64,000 nt of DNA from Vibrio tarriae. Its GTDB lineage: Bacteria > Pseudomonadota > Gammaproteobacteria > Enterobacterales > Vibrionaceae. This document shows positions 1 to 10,901 of this stretch, piece after piece. The stretch covers positions 2,170,001 through 2,234,000 of the forward strand of contig NZ_CP022353.1 in the NCBI RefSeq assembly GCF_002216685.1, in the 5' to 3' direction. Position 1 is the stretch's first letter. The number at the start of each line of letters is the position of its first letter. Under the pieces are notes generated by a model that saw only the letters and a list, made by a program, of their open reading frames with translations, made no database searches and was not told the DNA's origin. Both the position numbers and the translations under genes were made by a program.

Positions 1-369
1 GGATGGAACTTGATCAGTTTCACCGCGAAACTTGGCGATACAGGCCTGCAGCGTATCGAGATCCACGTGAACAGGACGCGTTTGTACCACTTGACCATCA
101 GAATCTGAGGTGTCGGTACGTTCACCCAATTTGGCGATAACTCGATAACGTTTATCAGAATCGAGCAAAAATTGGGAAAACTTAGTGGCTTCACCAAGGC
201 AGATTGGCAACATGCCCGTCGCCAGAGGATCAAGCGCGCCAGTATGTCCCGCTTTTTCAGCGCCATAGAGGCGTTTAACCTTTTGCAAAGCGTCGTTGGA
301 AGAGATACCTGTCGGCTTATCCAACAGAATCACACCGTGGATAACCCGACCTTTACGTCGACGAGCCAT
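1..369 (-). CDS. truB: tRNA pseudouridine-55 synthase TruB (partial)
   Basis: This is the first 123 codons of TruB; the rest lies outside the window. TruB makes pseudouridine 55 in the T-loop of almost all tRNAs. The translation starts [20 protein letters not shown] and contains the catalytic motif [11 protein letters not shown] with the nucleophile Asp at residue 47, as expected for the family. Its ATG overlaps the rbfA stop in a TAATG arrangement, so the two are translationally coupled at the end of the rimP-nusA-infB-rbfA-truB operon. Nothing looks damaged in the visible part. Confidence 0.96.
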   Translation of the reverse strand, partial: MARRRKGRVIHGVILLDKPTGISSNDALQKVKRLYGAEKAGHTGALDPLATGMLPICLGEATKFSQFLLDSDKRYRVIAKLGERTDTSDSDGQVVQTRPVHVDLDTLQACIAKFRGETDQVPS

Positions 370-767
370 TACGCTTCGTCCTCATCACGACCCGCTTCAT
401 GCTTGCGGCGCTTATCGCTATTGACCACTTCGGTAACAAGGTTTGACATGCGCATACCTTCAACCAAGGTGTTGTCGTAGTAGAAGCGAACTTCTGGCGT
501 CAAACGTAAACGAATTTGTTTGCCTAGCATCATGCGGATCTGCACTTCGTGCTCACGCAATGCTTCTAAGCAAGACTCTGGGGTTTGCTCACCGATGCAC
601 AAGAAGGTCACGAAGACTTTGGCGTAAGCCAAATCACGTGATACTTCTACATCAGAGATAGTCACCATACCTAAGCGAGAATCACGCACTTCACGTTGCA
701 GGATCATCGCCAGTTCTTTTTGTAATTGCTGTGCCACACGTTGTGTACGGCTAAATTCTTTCGGCAT
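369..767 (-). CDS. rbfA: 30S ribosome-binding factor A
   Basis: RbfA is a small KH-like protein that binds the free 30S subunit, helps 16S rRNA 5'-end maturation and is needed in cold adaptation. The protein is 132 aa from the ATG at 767 ([20 protein letters not shown]), which aligns directly with the E. coli start MAKEFGRPQRV. An in-frame GTG four codons upstream is possible but not needed. The acidic-basic tail ([14 protein letters not shown]) is typical. It lies between infB and truB, sharing a TAATG overlap with truB. Confidence 0.95.
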   Translation of the reverse strand: MPKEFSRTQRVAQQLQKELAMILQREVRDSRLGMVTISDVEVSRDLAYAKVFVTFLCIGEQTPESCLEALREHEVQIRMMLGKQIRLRLTPEVRFYYDNTLVEGMRMSNLVTEVVNSDKRRKHEAGRDEDEA

Positions 768-790
768 ATCGTTTCTCACTGATAGAAAGA

Positions 791-820
791 ATGGGGGGAT
801 GGTCTTGGCCAGCCCCCCAT
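791..820 (-). other. GC-rich hairpin between infB and rbfA
   Basis: An 8-bp perfect arm (ATGGGGGG at 791-798 against CCCCCCAT at 813-820), with a further TGG/CCA pairing inside, lies in the 101-bp infB-rbfA gap. There is no clean T-run after it on the minus strand, so it is more likely an RNA-processing, stabilising or partial-attenuation structure than a strong terminator. Confidence 0.5.
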
Positions 821-868
821 GGTGTATTCAACAACCTATATTGCCTTGATTAATGCAACAGTAGTTGA

Positions 869-3566
869 TTAGTCGATGGTACGTTGGATTTCGATCGTTT
901 CGAATACTTCGATCTGGTCACCGACGCGAACATCATTATAGTTCTTAACGCCGATACCACACTCGTAACCATTCTTCACTTCTGCAACGTCATCTTTGAA
1001 GCGACGTAGCGATTCCAGTTCGCCTTCATAGATAACTACGTTATCACGCAGAACGCGGATTGGAGCATTACGTTTGATCACACCTTCAGTGACCATACAG
1101 CCTGCAATCGCACCCAGTTTCGGTGACTTAAATACGTCACGAACTTCCGCCAGACCGATGATCTCTTGTTTGAACTCAGGAGACAGCATACCGCTCATCG
1201 CCTGTTTCACTTCATCGATCAATTGGTAAATGATGGAGTAGTAACGCAGATCGATGTTTTCAGCTTCAATCATACGGCGAGCTGACGCATCAGCACGTAC
1301 GTTAAAGCCAACCACGATAGCGTTAGAAGCAGCCGCCAGAACCGCATCCGTTTCAGTAATACCACCGACACCAGAGCCGACGATATTGACTTTCACTTCT
1401 TCTGTCGAAAGTCTGGTCAACGAGTCCGCAATCGCTTCAACTGAACCTTGTACGTCTGCTTTCAGTACAATGTTCAGCTCAGCCACATCACCTGCAGTCA
1501 TGTTAGAGAACATGTTCTCCAGCTTAGACTTCTGCTGACGCGCCAGTTTCACTTCGCGGAACTTACCTGCACGGTAGTTAGCCACTTCACGCGCTTTACG
1601 CTCATCACGAACCACTGTCGCTTCATCACCCGCCGCAGGAACACCTGACAGGCCGAGGATTTCAACAGGGATTGATGGGCCCGCTTCTTCAACTTCGTTA
1701 CCAACTTCATCACGCATCGCACGAACGCGGCCATATTCTTGACCACACAGAACAATATCGCCCTTACGCAGAGTACCAGATTGAACAAGTACAGTAGCTA
1801 CAGGACCACGACCTTTATCCAGACGTGATTCAATCACCACACCAGACGCCATACCTTCTTTTACTGCTTTCAGTTCGAGAACTTCGGCTTGAAGCAGAAT
1901 GGCTTCCAATAGACCGTCGATGTTAGTACCTTGTTTCGCAGAGATGTGAACGAACATGTTGTCACCGCCCCACTCTTCAGGCATAACATTGTACTGCGAT
2001 AGTTCAGTTTTAACGTTATCTGGGTTAGCAGTGTCTTTATCGATCTTGTTCACAGCAACAATCAGAGGTACACCCGCCGCTTTCGCGTGTTGGATAGCCT
2101 CAACGGTTTGTGGCATTACGCCATCGTCCGCTGCAACAACCAGTACCACGATATCCGTTGCTTGTGCACCACGAGCACGCATAGCGGTAAACGCCGCGTG
2201 TCCAGGAGTATCGAGGAAGGTGATCATGCCGTTTGGTGTTTCAACGTGGTAAGCACCGATGTGCTGAGTAATACCACCCGCTTCACCAGAAGCAACGTGG
2301 GTACGACGGATATAGTCCAGCGTTGAGGTTTTACCGTGGTCAACGTGACCCATAATGGTCACGACTGGCGCACGGGAAACTTCTTCGAACTTGTCATCAC
2401 GATCCGACAGAATCGCTTCTTCCAGCTCATTTTCCTTACGCAGAACCACTTTGTGACCCATTTCTTCTGCTACCAGTTGAGCAGTTTCTTGATCGTTCAC
2501 TTGGTTAATGGTCGCCATTGCGCCCATTTTCATCATCACTTTGATGACTTCAGTCGCTTTCACTGACATTTTTTGTGCCAGTTCAGAAACAACGATAGTT
2601 TCACCAACCACAACATCCGCTTTTGCTACCACAGCGGTTTTATCAAAACCGTGCTGCATAGACATTGGCTTGTTGATGCGGCCTTTACGACCCGCTTTGC
2701 CACCACGAGGGCGAGCGTCACGTTCTTGGTTGTCATCGCGAGAAGACATTTTTCTCTTATTCGCTTTTGTGGAGCGACGACGAGCACCTTCCTCGTGGAG
2801 GTCTGCCTCATCTTCCGCTTCGCGTGCATATTGCGAAGTCGTTACATGGTAATCAGTGTTTTCTTGCATATCACCTACAGTCTCTTTTTCAGCAGACCAA
2901 CGCTCACCATTTTTTTTCAGCCAATTCGCGTACTTTTTCAAGTTGACGGCGACTTTCCTCTTCGGCCTTACGTCTTGCTTCTTCTTCCTGGCGACGTTTT
3001 AGCGCCTCGGCTTCTTTGCGCGCTGCTTCTTGCTTCAATTTTTCTTCGTCAGAACGTGGTTGAGCGGCAGCTTGCGCTTCGCGCTTCGCCTTCTCTTCAG
3101 CCACACGTTTGGCTTCTGCTTCACGTTTTACTGACTCTTCTGCTTCACGTTTGGCTTTTTCTTCAGCCGCACGTTTCGCTGCTTCTTCAGCTTCACGCTG
3201 TGCTTGCTCTTCTGCGGCGCGCATTGCGGCTTCTTCCGCTTCACGAGTCGCATCATCTTCAACAGAACTGCGCTTAACATACGTACGTTTTTTGCGCACT
3301 TCAACCTGAACATTCTTACTTTTACCGCCACCGGCATTCACGCTCAGTGTGCTACGGGTTTTACGCTGGAGTGTCAAACGCATTGGCTCAGAGCCTGTCG
3401 CATCGCCGTGCTCTTTACGCAAATGAGCCAGCAGTTTCTGCTTCTCGTCCTCAGATACGTGATCCGCAACAGCCTTGTTCATTCCTGCATCAGCAAGTTG
3501 CTCTAATAAGCGGTCTACTGGTGTTCCAATTTCTTCACTCAGTGCTTTAACGGTAATTTGTGTCAT
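869..3566 (-). CDS. infB: translation initiation factor IF-2, single-base frameshift as sequenced
   Basis: IF-2 is the GTPase that delivers fMet-tRNA to the 30S subunit and promotes subunit joining. The N-terminal part (3566 down to about 2904) holds the first IF2_N domain ([16 protein letters not shown]) and a long Ala/Glu/Arg-rich coiled-coil. The rest (about 2941 down to 869) holds the second IF2_N domain, then the G-domain with GHVDHGKT near residue 406, DTPGH, NKIDK and the C-terminal domains. The two parts are in different frames, switching at an A8 tract on the coding strand (plus T8 at 2910-2917). Seven As would read AEKNGERW through. The span is 2698 bp; removing one base gives exactly 898 codons plus stop, the IF-2 length I recall for V. 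cholerae. infB is essential, so an assembly or sequencing insertion is the simplest explanation. Confidence 0.93.
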
Positions 3567-3590
3567 GCCGCTTCCTCCCCTTGCTGAAAA

Positions 3591-5078
3591 TTATGCGTCT
3601 TCACCAAACCAACAAATGTTACGGGCAGCCATAATGAGCTCACCCGCACGCTGTTCGGTCAGACCTTCAATACCTTCTAAATCATCCACACCTTGGTCAG
3701 CCAGATCTTCCAGTGTCGCAATACCTTTCGCTGCCAGTTTGAATGCCATTTCGCGTCCCAGTCCTGCAAGTGCAAGCAGATCTTCTGCTGGCTCAAGCCC
3801 TTCGAACGACTCTTCTTTTGCCAGAGCAATCGTGGTCAGCGCTTCTTTCGCACGACTACGCAGCTCATCTGCCAGATCTTCATCCATACCATCAACATCA
3901 AGCAGCTCATTCATTGGTACGTAAGCGATCTCTTCTAGCGTAGAGAAGCCTTCTTCCACCAACAATTCAGCAAAATCTTGCTCAATATCGAGGTACTTCA
4001 TGAAGTTCTCGATGGATGCCATTGACTCTTCTTGGTGTTTCTTCTGCAGATCCGCAACCGTCATCACATTCAGTTCCCAACCGGTCAGTTGAGAAGCCAA
4101 ACGTACGTTTTGACCGTTACGGCCGATCGCTTGCGCAAGGTTATCGGCTTCAACCGCAATATCCATTGAGTGTGCATCTTCATCCATAATGATGGATGCC
4201 ACATCGGCGGGTGCCATGGCATTAATGACGAATTGCGCTGGGTTATCGTCCCACAGCACGATATCAATACGCTCACCACCCAGTTCACCGGAAACCGCTT
4301 GTACACGTGCACCACGCATACCTACACACGCACCGACAGGATCGATACGCTTGTCATTGGTTTTTACCGCGATCTTGGCACGTGAACCAGGGTCACGCGC
4401 AGCCGCTTTCAGTTCAATCAGCTCTTCACCAATTTCTGGAACTTCTACACGAAATAGCTCGGTGAGCATTTCAGGTTTTGAACGGGTAATGAAGAGTTGG
4501 AAGCCACGCGCTTCTGGTGCCACTTTGTACAACAGACCACGAACACGATCACCAGGACGGAAGTTTTCACGTGGCAGTTGATCTTCGCGTAGGATAACCG
4601 CTTCTGCGTTGTTACCCAGATCGAGGATCACGGTTTCACGGTTCACTTTCTTCACCACACCTGTCACCAACTCACCTTCGTTATCGATGAATTGTTCCAC
4701 GATCTGCGCACGCTCAGCTTCACGTACTTTTTGTACGATCACTTGCTTAGCCGTTTGCGTGGTAATACGGTCGAACGTCACCGATTCGATCTGATCTTCA
4801 ATGTAGTCACCCATCTGTACAGATTCATCATCATAGCTTGCGGCTTCAAATGAGATCTCTTTGGTTGGATGCTCTACATGGTCAACCACTAACCAGCGAC
4901 GATAGGTTTCAAACGCACCTGTTTTGCGATCGATGGCTACGCGCACATCGATCTCAATTTCATACTTCTTTTTGGTTGAAGTCGCTAACGCAGTTTCCAG
5001 CGCTTCAAAAATACGCTCACGAGGTACCGCTTTCTCGTTAGAAACCGCCTCAACTACCGCTAAAATTTCTTTACTCAT
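3591..5078 (-). CDS. nusA: transcription termination/antitermination protein NusA
   Basis: NusA binds RNA polymerase, stimulates pausing and intrinsic termination, and takes part in rRNA and phage antitermination. The 495-aa protein shows the N-terminal polymerase-binding domain ([19 protein letters not shown]), an S1 domain near 135-200 ([21 protein letters not shown]), KH domains near 230-345 ([28 protein letters not shown]), and two acidic helix-hairpin repeats to the C-terminus. Length and order match E. coli NusA. It follows rimP by 18 bp and precedes infB by 24 bp. The leader terminator upstream of rimP is a likely site of NusA autocontrol (inference). Confidence 0.97.
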   Translation of the reverse strand: MSKEILAVVEAVSNEKAVPRERIFEALETALATSTKKKYEIEIDVRVAIDRKTGAFETYRRWLVVDHVEHPTKEISFEAASYDDESVQMGDYIEDQIESVTFDRITTQTAKQVIVQKVREAERAQIVEQFIDNEGELVTGVVKKVNRETVILDLGNNAEAVILREDQLPRENFRPGDRVRGLLYKVAPEARGFQLFITRSKPEMLTELFRVEVPEIGEELIELKAAARDPGSRAKIAVKTNDKRIDPVGACVGMRGARVQAVSGELGGERIDIVLWDDNPAQFVINAMAPADVASIIMDEDAHSMDIAVEADNLAQAIGRNGQNVRLASQLTGWELNVMTVADLQKKHQEESMASIENFMKYLDIEQDFAELLVEEGFSTLEEIAYVPMNELLDVDGMDEDLADELRSRAKEALTTIALAKEESFEGLEPAEDLLALAGLGREMAFKLAAKGIATLEDLADQGVDDLEGIEGLTEQRAGELIMAARNICWFGEDA

Positions 5079-5096
5079 TGTTCTAGCCTCAAAGAC

Positions 5097-5552
5097 TTAA
5101 AATTTAGGGATCAGGTTAGCTTTTGAAATGTTGCTTAGGGCAAAGTGTTCTTGTTGCCCGTCAACCATCACGGCGACAGTCTCACCATCAATGGATTGGA
5201 TGAACCCTTTCCACTTGCGACGGTTAGCGACAGCCATCTTCAAAACGATGCTGACCTCGTGACCAATAAACTGCTCGTAATGTGCTGCTTTAAAGAGCGG
5301 TCTTTCTAGACCAGGCGAAGACACTTCCAGGTTGTAAACGACCGAAATAGGGTCTTCAACATCCAAAACCGCACTCACTTGGCGACTCACTTCTGCGCAG
5401 TCTTCCACTGTGATACCGTTTTCGTGATCAATAAAGATACGTAGTGTGGAATGTTGCCCTGCACGGACGAACTCTAATCCAACCAACTCGTAACCTGCAG
5501 CAACCACCGGAGCTTCAAGCATTTCAGTAAGTTGTCTTTCTAAACCAGTCAT
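5097..5552 (-). CDS. rimP: ribosome maturation factor RimP
   Basis: RimP is needed for efficient 30S subunit maturation. The 151-aa product begins [32 protein letters not shown] and carries the family block PGLERPLF in the middle, where the first alpha/beta domain passes to the C-terminal SH3-like domain. It is the first protein gene of the rimP-nusA-infB operon, downstream of metY, and is preceded by two terminator-like hairpins. Confidence 0.96.
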   Translation of the reverse strand: MTGLERQLTEMLEAPVVAAGYELVGLEFVRAGQHSTLRIFIDHENGITVEDCAEVSRQVSAVLDVEDPISVVYNLEVSSPGLERPLFKAAHYEQFIGHEVSIVLKMAVANRRKWKGFIQSIDGETVAVMVDGQQEHFALSNISKANLIPKF

Positions 5553-5570
5553 CTAAACCACTCCAGAAAC

Positions 5571-5590
5571 AAAAAAAGGGCTTAGAGCCC
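5571..5590 (-). terminator. leader terminator/attenuator just upstream of rimP
   Basis: On the minus strand GGGCT-CTA-AGCCC (5590-5578) is followed directly by seven Ts (5577-5571). It sits 25 bp before the rimP ATG, so transcripts from metY or a leader promoter must pass it. Its position suggests an attenuator of the nusA operon. Confidence 0.65.
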
Positions 5591-5644
5591 AATTTAAATA
5601 CCTAGCAACTACCTAAAAACCCTAAAAAAGGAAATTTAGATAAT

Positions 5645-5673
5645 AAAAAACCCCGATTAAGTCGGGGTTTTTT
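5645..5673 (-). terminator. terminator after tRNA-fMet (bidirectional)
   Basis: A 6-bp stem CCCCGA/TCGGGG (5651-5656 and 5662-5667) is flanked by A6 and T6 runs, so it can act on both strands. It lies about 95 bp beyond the 3' end of metY. Confidence 0.85.
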
Positions 5674-5761
5674 AATGCTGGACCCTGAAAATTGAGAATC
5701 GCTTCTCAACTGCAGTGAGGTTAACACTGCCAAACTTGTCTCTCTAATCAAATAAAGAGAT

Positions 5762-5838
<77 letters not shown>

Positions 5839-5891
5839 TCCGACTTGCGAGCATTATACGCTCAACAAGATCATTTACAAGTTTGTAAATA

Positions 5892-5975
5892 TGGTGCCGA
5901 GAGAGGGACTCGAACCCTCACACCTAAGGCGCTAGCACCTCATGCTAGTGTGTCTACCAATTTCACCATCTCGGC
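5892..5975 (-). tRNA. leuU: tRNA-Leu (GAG)
   Basis: An 84-nt class II tRNA with encoded CCA, acceptor stem GCCGAGA/TCTCGGC, anticodon stem CTAGC/GCTAG with GAG in the loop, and a long variable arm. It lies between secG and metY, as leuU does in E. coli; it probably forms one transcript with secG. Confidence 0.94.
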
Positions 5976-5983
5976 ATATCTAT

Positions 5984-6319
5984 TTATTGAGGAATTTCGT
6001 CACTGCTTTTAGCAGGCGCTTCACTCACTGTATCACCAGTTTGCTGAATCACTTGACCTTGTGAAGGATCAACCCATTGTGATTCGGTTTTGTGTGTTGA
6101 CATATTGCCAAGCACAAGACTGATAACAAAAAATACTGTTGCAAAAATTGCAGTCATTCGGGTTAGGAAATTACCTGAGCCACCAGCACCAAACACTGTG
6201 TTTGAAGCGCCAGCACCGAATGAGGCTCCCATGTCTGCGCCTTTACCTTGTTGAATCAACACTAGGCCAATGATAGCGACCGCTGCCAACAGGTAAATCA
6301 CAAGTAGAACTGTAAACAT
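5984..6319 (-). CDS. secG: protein-export membrane protein SecG
   Basis: SecG is the third subunit of the SecYEG translocon and assists the SecA-driven movement of preproteins. From the ATG at 6319 the protein is 111 aa with two membrane helices (about 2-22 and 52-72) and the conserved cytoplasmic loop QQGKGADMGASFGAGAS between them. The GTG three codons upstream is possible, but the ATG has a well-placed GGTGGAAG ribosome site and matches the E. coli start. The C-terminal tail is polar. The gene stops just before tRNA-Leu. Confidence 0.95.
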   Translation of the reverse strand: MFTVLLVIYLLAAVAIIGLVLIQQGKGADMGASFGAGASNTVFGAGGSGNFLTRMTAIFATVFFVISLVLGNMSTHKTESQWVDPSQGQVIQQTGDTVSEAPAKSSDEIPQ

Positions 6320-6413
6320 TACTTCCACCTATGTTTCTATTTGCTGAGCTAGCGCCGTTCGTATCATGTGACCCGAACAAGGCCAGCGACCTTTCTCTCC
6401 GAAAGCGGACGCA

Positions 6414-6442
6414 ATACTAACGAATGGTTCCAAAGCTGACAA
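6414..6442 (-). promoter_or_regulatory. sigma-70 type promoter for secG-leuU-metY
   Basis: On the minus strand TTGTCA (6442-6437) and TAGTAT (6419-6414) are separated by exactly 17 bp, about 95 bp upstream of secG. This explains the otherwise empty 256-bp glmM-secG gap. Confidence 0.6.
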
Positions 6443-6524
6443 GAAGTATTTTCTAAAAAAAATCACTTTCCGATTTGATCGCTCAAAAAACTCGCACAAC
6501 AGCGATTTTACGAGCATTTCCACA

Positions 6525-6555
6525 ATTCCTAGCGCGAAATCAATCAGCTAGGAAT
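6525..6555 (-). other. hairpin downstream of glmM
   Basis: A 9-bp perfect stem (ATTCCTAGC at 6525-6533, GCTAGGAAT at 6547-6555) follows the glmM stop. It has no T-run, so it is a 3'-end stabiliser or weak terminator at most. Confidence 0.4.
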
Positions 6556-6575
6556 CGTAGAAATCACCGCTCAAA

Positions 6576-7916
6576 TCAGCAGTTATCTTTTACTGCTTGA
6601 GCAATTTTCAGTGCAGACTGTTTAACTAGCGCATCGTCCTCTCCTTCCACCATGACGCGGATCAGAGGTTCCGTTCCCGATTTGCGCAGCAATACACGGC
6701 CTTTCGAACCTAACTCGGCTTCAACCTCAGCAACTGCCATTTTCACTGTTTCAGCCTCAAGTGGATTGTTATCTCCCGTAAAGCGGACATTCTCCAACAC
6801 TTGCGGGTAGAGGGTCATACCTCGAGCTAACTCATGTAAAGTCATTTCACTATTCACCACTGAAGCAAGCACTTGCAAGCCAGCGACAATCGCATCACCC
6901 GTAGTCACTTTATCGAGTAAGATGACGTGACCTGAGTTTTCTGCACCAATCTTCCAGCCTTTTTCGAGCAGTTTTTCCATAACATAGCGATCACCGACCG
7001 CAGCGCGTACAAATGGAATACCTAACTGTTTTAGGCCATTTTCCATGCCAAGGTTCGTCATCAATGTCCCAACAACCCCGCCTTTGAGCTCGCCACGGCG
7101 CAGTGCATCGCGGGCAATAATGTAAGCGATTTGGTCACCATCTACTTTATTACCTAGGTGGTCAACCATGATGATGCGGTCACCGTCACCATCGAAAGCA
7201 AGACCAAGATGAGCCTGCTCTTCAACAACGCGTTTTTGCAGTGCGCGAACGTCGGTTGCACCGACTTGGTCATTGATATTTAAACCATTAGGCTCAACGC
7301 CCATAGCAATGACTTCCGCTCCCAACTCACGGAAAACATTCGGAGCAATATGGTAGGTGGCACCATTGGCGCAATCCACAACAAGCTTCACCCCAGACAG
7401 ACTGAGTTTGGAAGGGAAAGTGCTTTTACAAAACTCAATATAGCGACCCGCCGCATCCACCATGCGTGAAGCTTTACCTAACTCAGCGGATTCAACACAT
7501 TCAATGTCTTTATCGAGCTCAGCTTCAATCGCTAACTCAATGTCATCCGGCAGTTTGGTTCCTTCATATGAGAAAAATTTGATGCCGTTATCGTAGTAAG
7601 GGTTGTGCGATGCAGAAATAACAATCCCCGCTTCTGCTCGGAAAGTTTGGGTAAGATAGGCCACCGCTGGCGTTGGCATAGGTCCGGTGAAGGTCGCTTT
7701 TAATCCTGCCGCGGCAAGCCCAGCTTCCAGTGCAGACTCCAACATATAGCCAGAAATACGGGTATCTTTACCAATAATGACTTTTTTCGTGCCTTGTTTT
7801 GCCAGTACACGTCCAGCCGCCCAGCCAAGCTTAAGTACAAAATCAGGCGTAATTGGGTACTGGCCAACTTTACCACGAACGCCATCAGTGCCAAAATAAC
7901 GTCTTTTATCAGACAT
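6576..7916 (-). CDS. glmM: phosphoglucosamine mutase
   Basis: GlmM converts glucosamine-6-phosphate to glucosamine-1-phosphate, the entry to UDP-GlcNAc for peptidoglycan and LPS. The 446-aa protein has the phosphoserine loop [16 protein letters not shown] with the active serine at 103, the metal-binding DGDGDR near 242 and the C-terminal phosphate-binding [14 protein letters not shown]. It follows folP by 26 bp as in many gammaproteobacteria. It is distinct from the chitin-linked phosphomutase at 44653-46065. Confidence 0.97.
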   Translation of the reverse strand: MSDKRRYFGTDGVRGKVGQYPITPDFVLKLGWAAGRVLAKQGTKKVIIGKDTRISGYMLESALEAGLAAAGLKATFTGPMPTPAVAYLTQTFRAEAGIVISASHNPYYDNGIKFFSYEGTKLPDDIELAIEAELDKDIECVESAELGKASRMVDAAGRYIEFCKSTFPSKLSLSGVKLVVDCANGATYHIAPNVFRELGAEVIAMGVEPNGLNINDQVGATDVRALQKRVVEEQAHLGLAFDGDGDRIIMVDHLGNKVDGDQIAYIIARDALRRGELKGGVVGTLMTNLGMENGLKQLGIPFVRAAVGDRYVMEKLLEKGWKIGAENSGHVILLDKVTTGDAIVAGLQVLASVVNSEMTLHELARGMTLYPQVLENVRFTGDNNPLEAETVKMAVAEVEAELGSKGRVLLRKSGTEPLIRVMVEGEDDALVKQSALKIAQAVKDNC

Positions 7917-7942
7917 TTGTGTTTCCTTTACATTATTTGTTT

Positions 7943-8779
7943 TTACAAATTGTTATGCGTCATCTGCACCATTTTGAGTGCATCTATGGTCTGCTCTACA
8001 TCGTGAACACGGATAATTTGCACGCCTTTTTGCGCAGCTAGAGTGGCGCACGCCACACTTGCAGCCACACATTCAGCAGGCTGCTTATTCAGTGTTTTAA
8101 AAATCATTGATTTACGTGACATTCCAGCTAAAACAGGCAATCCAAAACGATGAAACTGTTCTAAATGGGCGAGCAAATGATAATTGTGTTGCACCGATTT
8201 TCCAAAACCAAAACCGGGGTCTAAGATGATATTCTCACGCTTAATACCCGCAGCTTCGCATTGTGTAATTCGCTCAGCTAAAAACTGACAAACCTCTTCA
8301 ATAATATTGTCGTAGTGTGGGTTAGCTTGCATCGTCCGCGGCTGACCTTGCATATGCATAATACAAACCGGGACTTGAGCCTGCGCTGCTACTTCAAGAG
8401 CTCCCGGCTCTTGCAAAGCACGCACATCATTAATCAGATCGGCTCCCGCGGCTAATGCTTGGCGCATCACTTCCGATTTGCTGGTATCAATCGAAATCCA
8501 TACCTCAGCATTCTGTTTTCGAATCGCTTTGATAAGTGGGATGACGCGCTGTAATTCCTCTTCTAAAGCCACATCAGGAGCGCCTGGTCGAGTTGACTCA
8601 CCACCAATATCAATAATCGCGACGCCAAGGTCGATCATTTGCTGTGCTCTTGCCAACGCGATATCAAGGTCAACGTAACGACCACCATCAGAAAAGGAAT
8701 CTGGTGTGGTATTTAAAATCCCCATCACAACGGGTGAATGCAGCTCAAGCTGCTTATCGGCATGACTGATTTTCAGCAT
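7943..8779 (-). CDS. folP: dihydropteroate synthase
   Basis: FolP condenses para-aminobenzoate with dihydropterin pyrophosphate in folate synthesis and is the sulfonamide target. The 278-aa protein shows the two pterin-binding signatures, [14 protein letters not shown] near 20 and [12 protein letters not shown] near 57, plus DPGFGFGK. It starts at ATG 8779 and is separated from ftsH by a small terminator-like hairpin, so ftsH read-through probably supplies some of its expression. Confidence 0.96.
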   Translation of the reverse strand: MLKISHADKQLELHSPVVMGILNTTPDSFSDGGRYVDLDIALARAQQMIDLGVAIIDIGGESTRPGAPDVALEEELQRVIPLIKAIRKQNAEVWISIDTSKSEVMRQALAAGADLINDVRALQEPGALEVAAQAQVPVCIMHMQGQPRTMQANPHYDNIIEEVCQFLAERITQCEAAGIKRENIILDPGFGFGKSVQHNYHLLAHLEQFHRFGLPVLAGMSRKSMIFKTLNKQPAECVAASVACATLAAQKGVQIIRVHDVEQTIDALKMVQMTHNNL

Positions 8780-8809
8780 TCTAAAAATATATTCCCTGCA
8801 AACACAAAA

Positions 8810-8829
8810 CCCCGAACAAGTCGGGGTTT
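8810..8829 (-). terminator. hairpin between ftsH and folP
   Basis: CCCCGA/TCGGGG (8810-8815, 8821-8826) followed on the minus strand by TTTTGTGTTT. It is the same stem sequence as the metY terminator. As both genes read the same way it should lower, not stop, folP transcription. Confidence 0.65.
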
Positions 8830-8845
8830 AAAGTTAAAAGTGATG

Positions 8846-10792
8846 TTATTCAGCGTCTTTTTTCTCGCTTGCTGTCGCGACATCGGATGAAGCAGTCTCT
8901 GCTGTAGATTCTTCCGCTTTAGCTTCAGACTCAGCTTTTACTTCAGGTTCAGACGGCGTTTTCGATTGATCACCCCAACCTGCTGGTTCACGAATCACAG
9001 GCTTACGCGCCATCAAGTCATCAATTTGACCTGCATCGATAGTTTCATACTTCATCAATGCATCTTTCATCGCATGCATGATATCCATATTATCCATAAT
9101 GATTTGGCGAGCTCGTTCGTAGTTACGATCAATGATTTGACGCACTTCGTCATCAATCAGCTTCGCGGTGTCATCAGACATGTGCTTCGTCTGTGTCACA
9201 CTGCGCCCAAGGAACACTTCGCCTTCATCTTCCGCATACAACATCGGACCTAGCTTTTCAGAGAAGCCCCATTGGGTCACCATCTTACGAGCAATTTCCG
9301 TAGCGCGTTCGATATCGTTTGATGCGCCTGTTGAAACTTTCTCTTTGCCGTAAATCAACTCTTCAGCAAGACGACCGCCGTACAAGCTAGAGATCATCGA
9401 TTCCAGATGCTGCTTAGACATACTCACGCGATCTTGCTCAGGCAAGTACATGGTGACACCCAATGCACGACCGCGAGGAATGATCGACACTTTGTAAACC
9501 GGATCATGCTCAGGTACAAGGCGACCCACTACCGCATGGCCAGCCTCATGGTAAGCGGTAGACTCTTTGATCTCTTCAGACATCACCATTGAACGGCGCT
9601 CTGCACCCATCATGATTTTGTCTTTTGCCAGTTCAAACTCAACCATAGAGACGTTGCGCTTGTTGCCACGAGCAGCAAACAACGCCGCTTCGTTAACTAA
9701 GTTCGCTAAATCCGCACCAGAGAATCCAGGAGTACCACGCGCAATCAATGATGGTTCTACATCATTCGCCAGAGGCACTTTGCGCATATGCACTTTAAGA
9801 ATTTGCTCACGGCCACGCACATCTGGCAGGCCTACCACGACTTGACGGTCAAAACGTCCCGGACGCAGCAATGCAGGGTCCAACACGTCAGGACGGTTGG
9901 TTGCCGCGATGACAATAATGCCTTCATTGCCTTCAAAACCATCCATCTCAACCAGCATTTGGTTTAGTGTCTGCTCACGTTCATCATGACCACCACCAAC
10001 ACCCGCGCCACGCTGACGGCCCACTGCATCAATTTCATCAATGAAAATAATACATGGAGAGGCTTTCTTCGCTTGTTCAAACATGTCACGCACACGAGAT
10101 GCACCGACACCGACAAACATTTCGACGAAATCCGAACCAGAGATAGTAAAGAATGGCACTTTAGCTTCACCAGCAATCGCTTTGGCAAGCAAGGTTTTAC
10201 CTGTACCAGGAGGACCAACCATGAGTACACCCGTTGGGATCTTACCACCCAGCTTTTGGAAGCGGCTCGGATCGCGCAGGTAATCCACCAGTTCTTTCAC
10301 ATCTTCTTTTGCTTCATCACAACCCGCAACGTCGCTGAAAGTGGTTTTTATCTGGTCTTCACTCATCATACGCGCTTTGCTCTTACCAAATGACATGGCA
10401 CCTTTGCCACCGCCACCTTGCATTTGACGCATGAAGAAGATCCAAACCCCAATCAATAGAATCATTGGGAACCAAGAGATGAAAATGGTACCCAGCAAGC
10501 TTTGCTCTTCAGGAGGCGTACCTTGTACTTTCACGTCTTGATTGATCAAGTCATCGAGGAGCTTTTGATCATAAACCGGCATGTAAGTTACATAACGGCT
10601 GCCGCCTCCACGACGCATGAAAGTAATTTCACCGTTGTTGAATTGAGCTTCCTGAATCTGGCCTTGACCAACTTCCTTTACAAATGTGGTGTAGTCGACT
10701 GCTCTGCCGTTATTCTCACCGGGGCCGAAGCTCTGGAATACAGACATCAAAACGACAGCAATCACAAGCCACAGGATTAAATTTTTTGCCAT
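8846..10792 (-). CDS. ftsH: ATP-dependent zinc metalloprotease FtsH
   Basis: FtsH is the essential inner-membrane AAA+ protease that degrades membrane proteins and regulators such as LpxC and RpoH. The 648-aa protein has two membrane segments (about 4-22 and 100-120), Walker A GPPGTGKT at 193-200, the second region of homology, and the zinc motif HEAGH near 415. The start is the ATG at 10792 ([15 protein letters not shown], identical to E. coli); an in-frame TTG three codons upstream is not needed. The C-terminal 50 residues are Glu/Ala/Ser-rich and disordered-looking. Confidence 0.97.
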   Translation of the reverse strand: MAKNLILWLVIAVVLMSVFQSFGPGENNGRAVDYTTFVKEVGQGQIQEAQFNNGEITFMRRGGGSRYVTYMPVYDQKLLDDLINQDVKVQGTPPEEQSLLGTIFISWFPMILLIGVWIFFMRQMQGGGGKGAMSFGKSKARMMSEDQIKTTFSDVAGCDEAKEDVKELVDYLRDPSRFQKLGGKIPTGVLMVGPPGTGKTLLAKAIAGEAKVPFFTISGSDFVEMFVGVGASRVRDMFEQAKKASPCIIFIDEIDAVGRQRGAGVGGGHDEREQTLNQMLVEMDGFEGNEGIIVIAATNRPDVLDPALLRPGRFDRQVVVGLPDVRGREQILKVHMRKVPLANDVEPSLIARGTPGFSGADLANLVNEAALFAARGNKRNVSMVEFELAKDKIMMGAERRSMVMSEEIKESTAYHEAGHAVVGRLVPEHDPVYKVSIIPRGRALGVTMYLPEQDRVSMSKQHLESMISSLYGGRLAEELIYGKEKVSTGASNDIERATEIARKMVTQWGFSEKLGPMLYAEDEGEVFLGRSVTQTKHMSDDTAKLIDDEVRQIIDRNYERARQIIMDNMDIMHAMKDALMKYETIDAGQIDDLMARKPVIREPAGWGDQSKTPSEPEVKAESEAKAEESTAETASSDVATASEKKDAE

Positions 10793-10901
10793 GTCACTCA
10801 AGGTGTAAGCCTCGCGATAACTAATTGTAATTAAAAGGTAGGGTACTACAGTTTGTAGCTAGCGGCTATAGGGTCTACTTAGGCACCAAATAGTGAAATA
10901 G

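Noticed and set aside
2573..3277. 234-codon plus-strand ORF opposite infB
   Set aside because: Antisense of the repetitive Ala/Glu/Arg coding region of infB, which gives long Leu/Arg/Ser-rich shadow frames.
6329..6523. 64-codon minus-strand ORF between glmM and secG
   Set aside because: It covers the secG promoter and leader; the translation shows no domain and the start has no good ribosome site.
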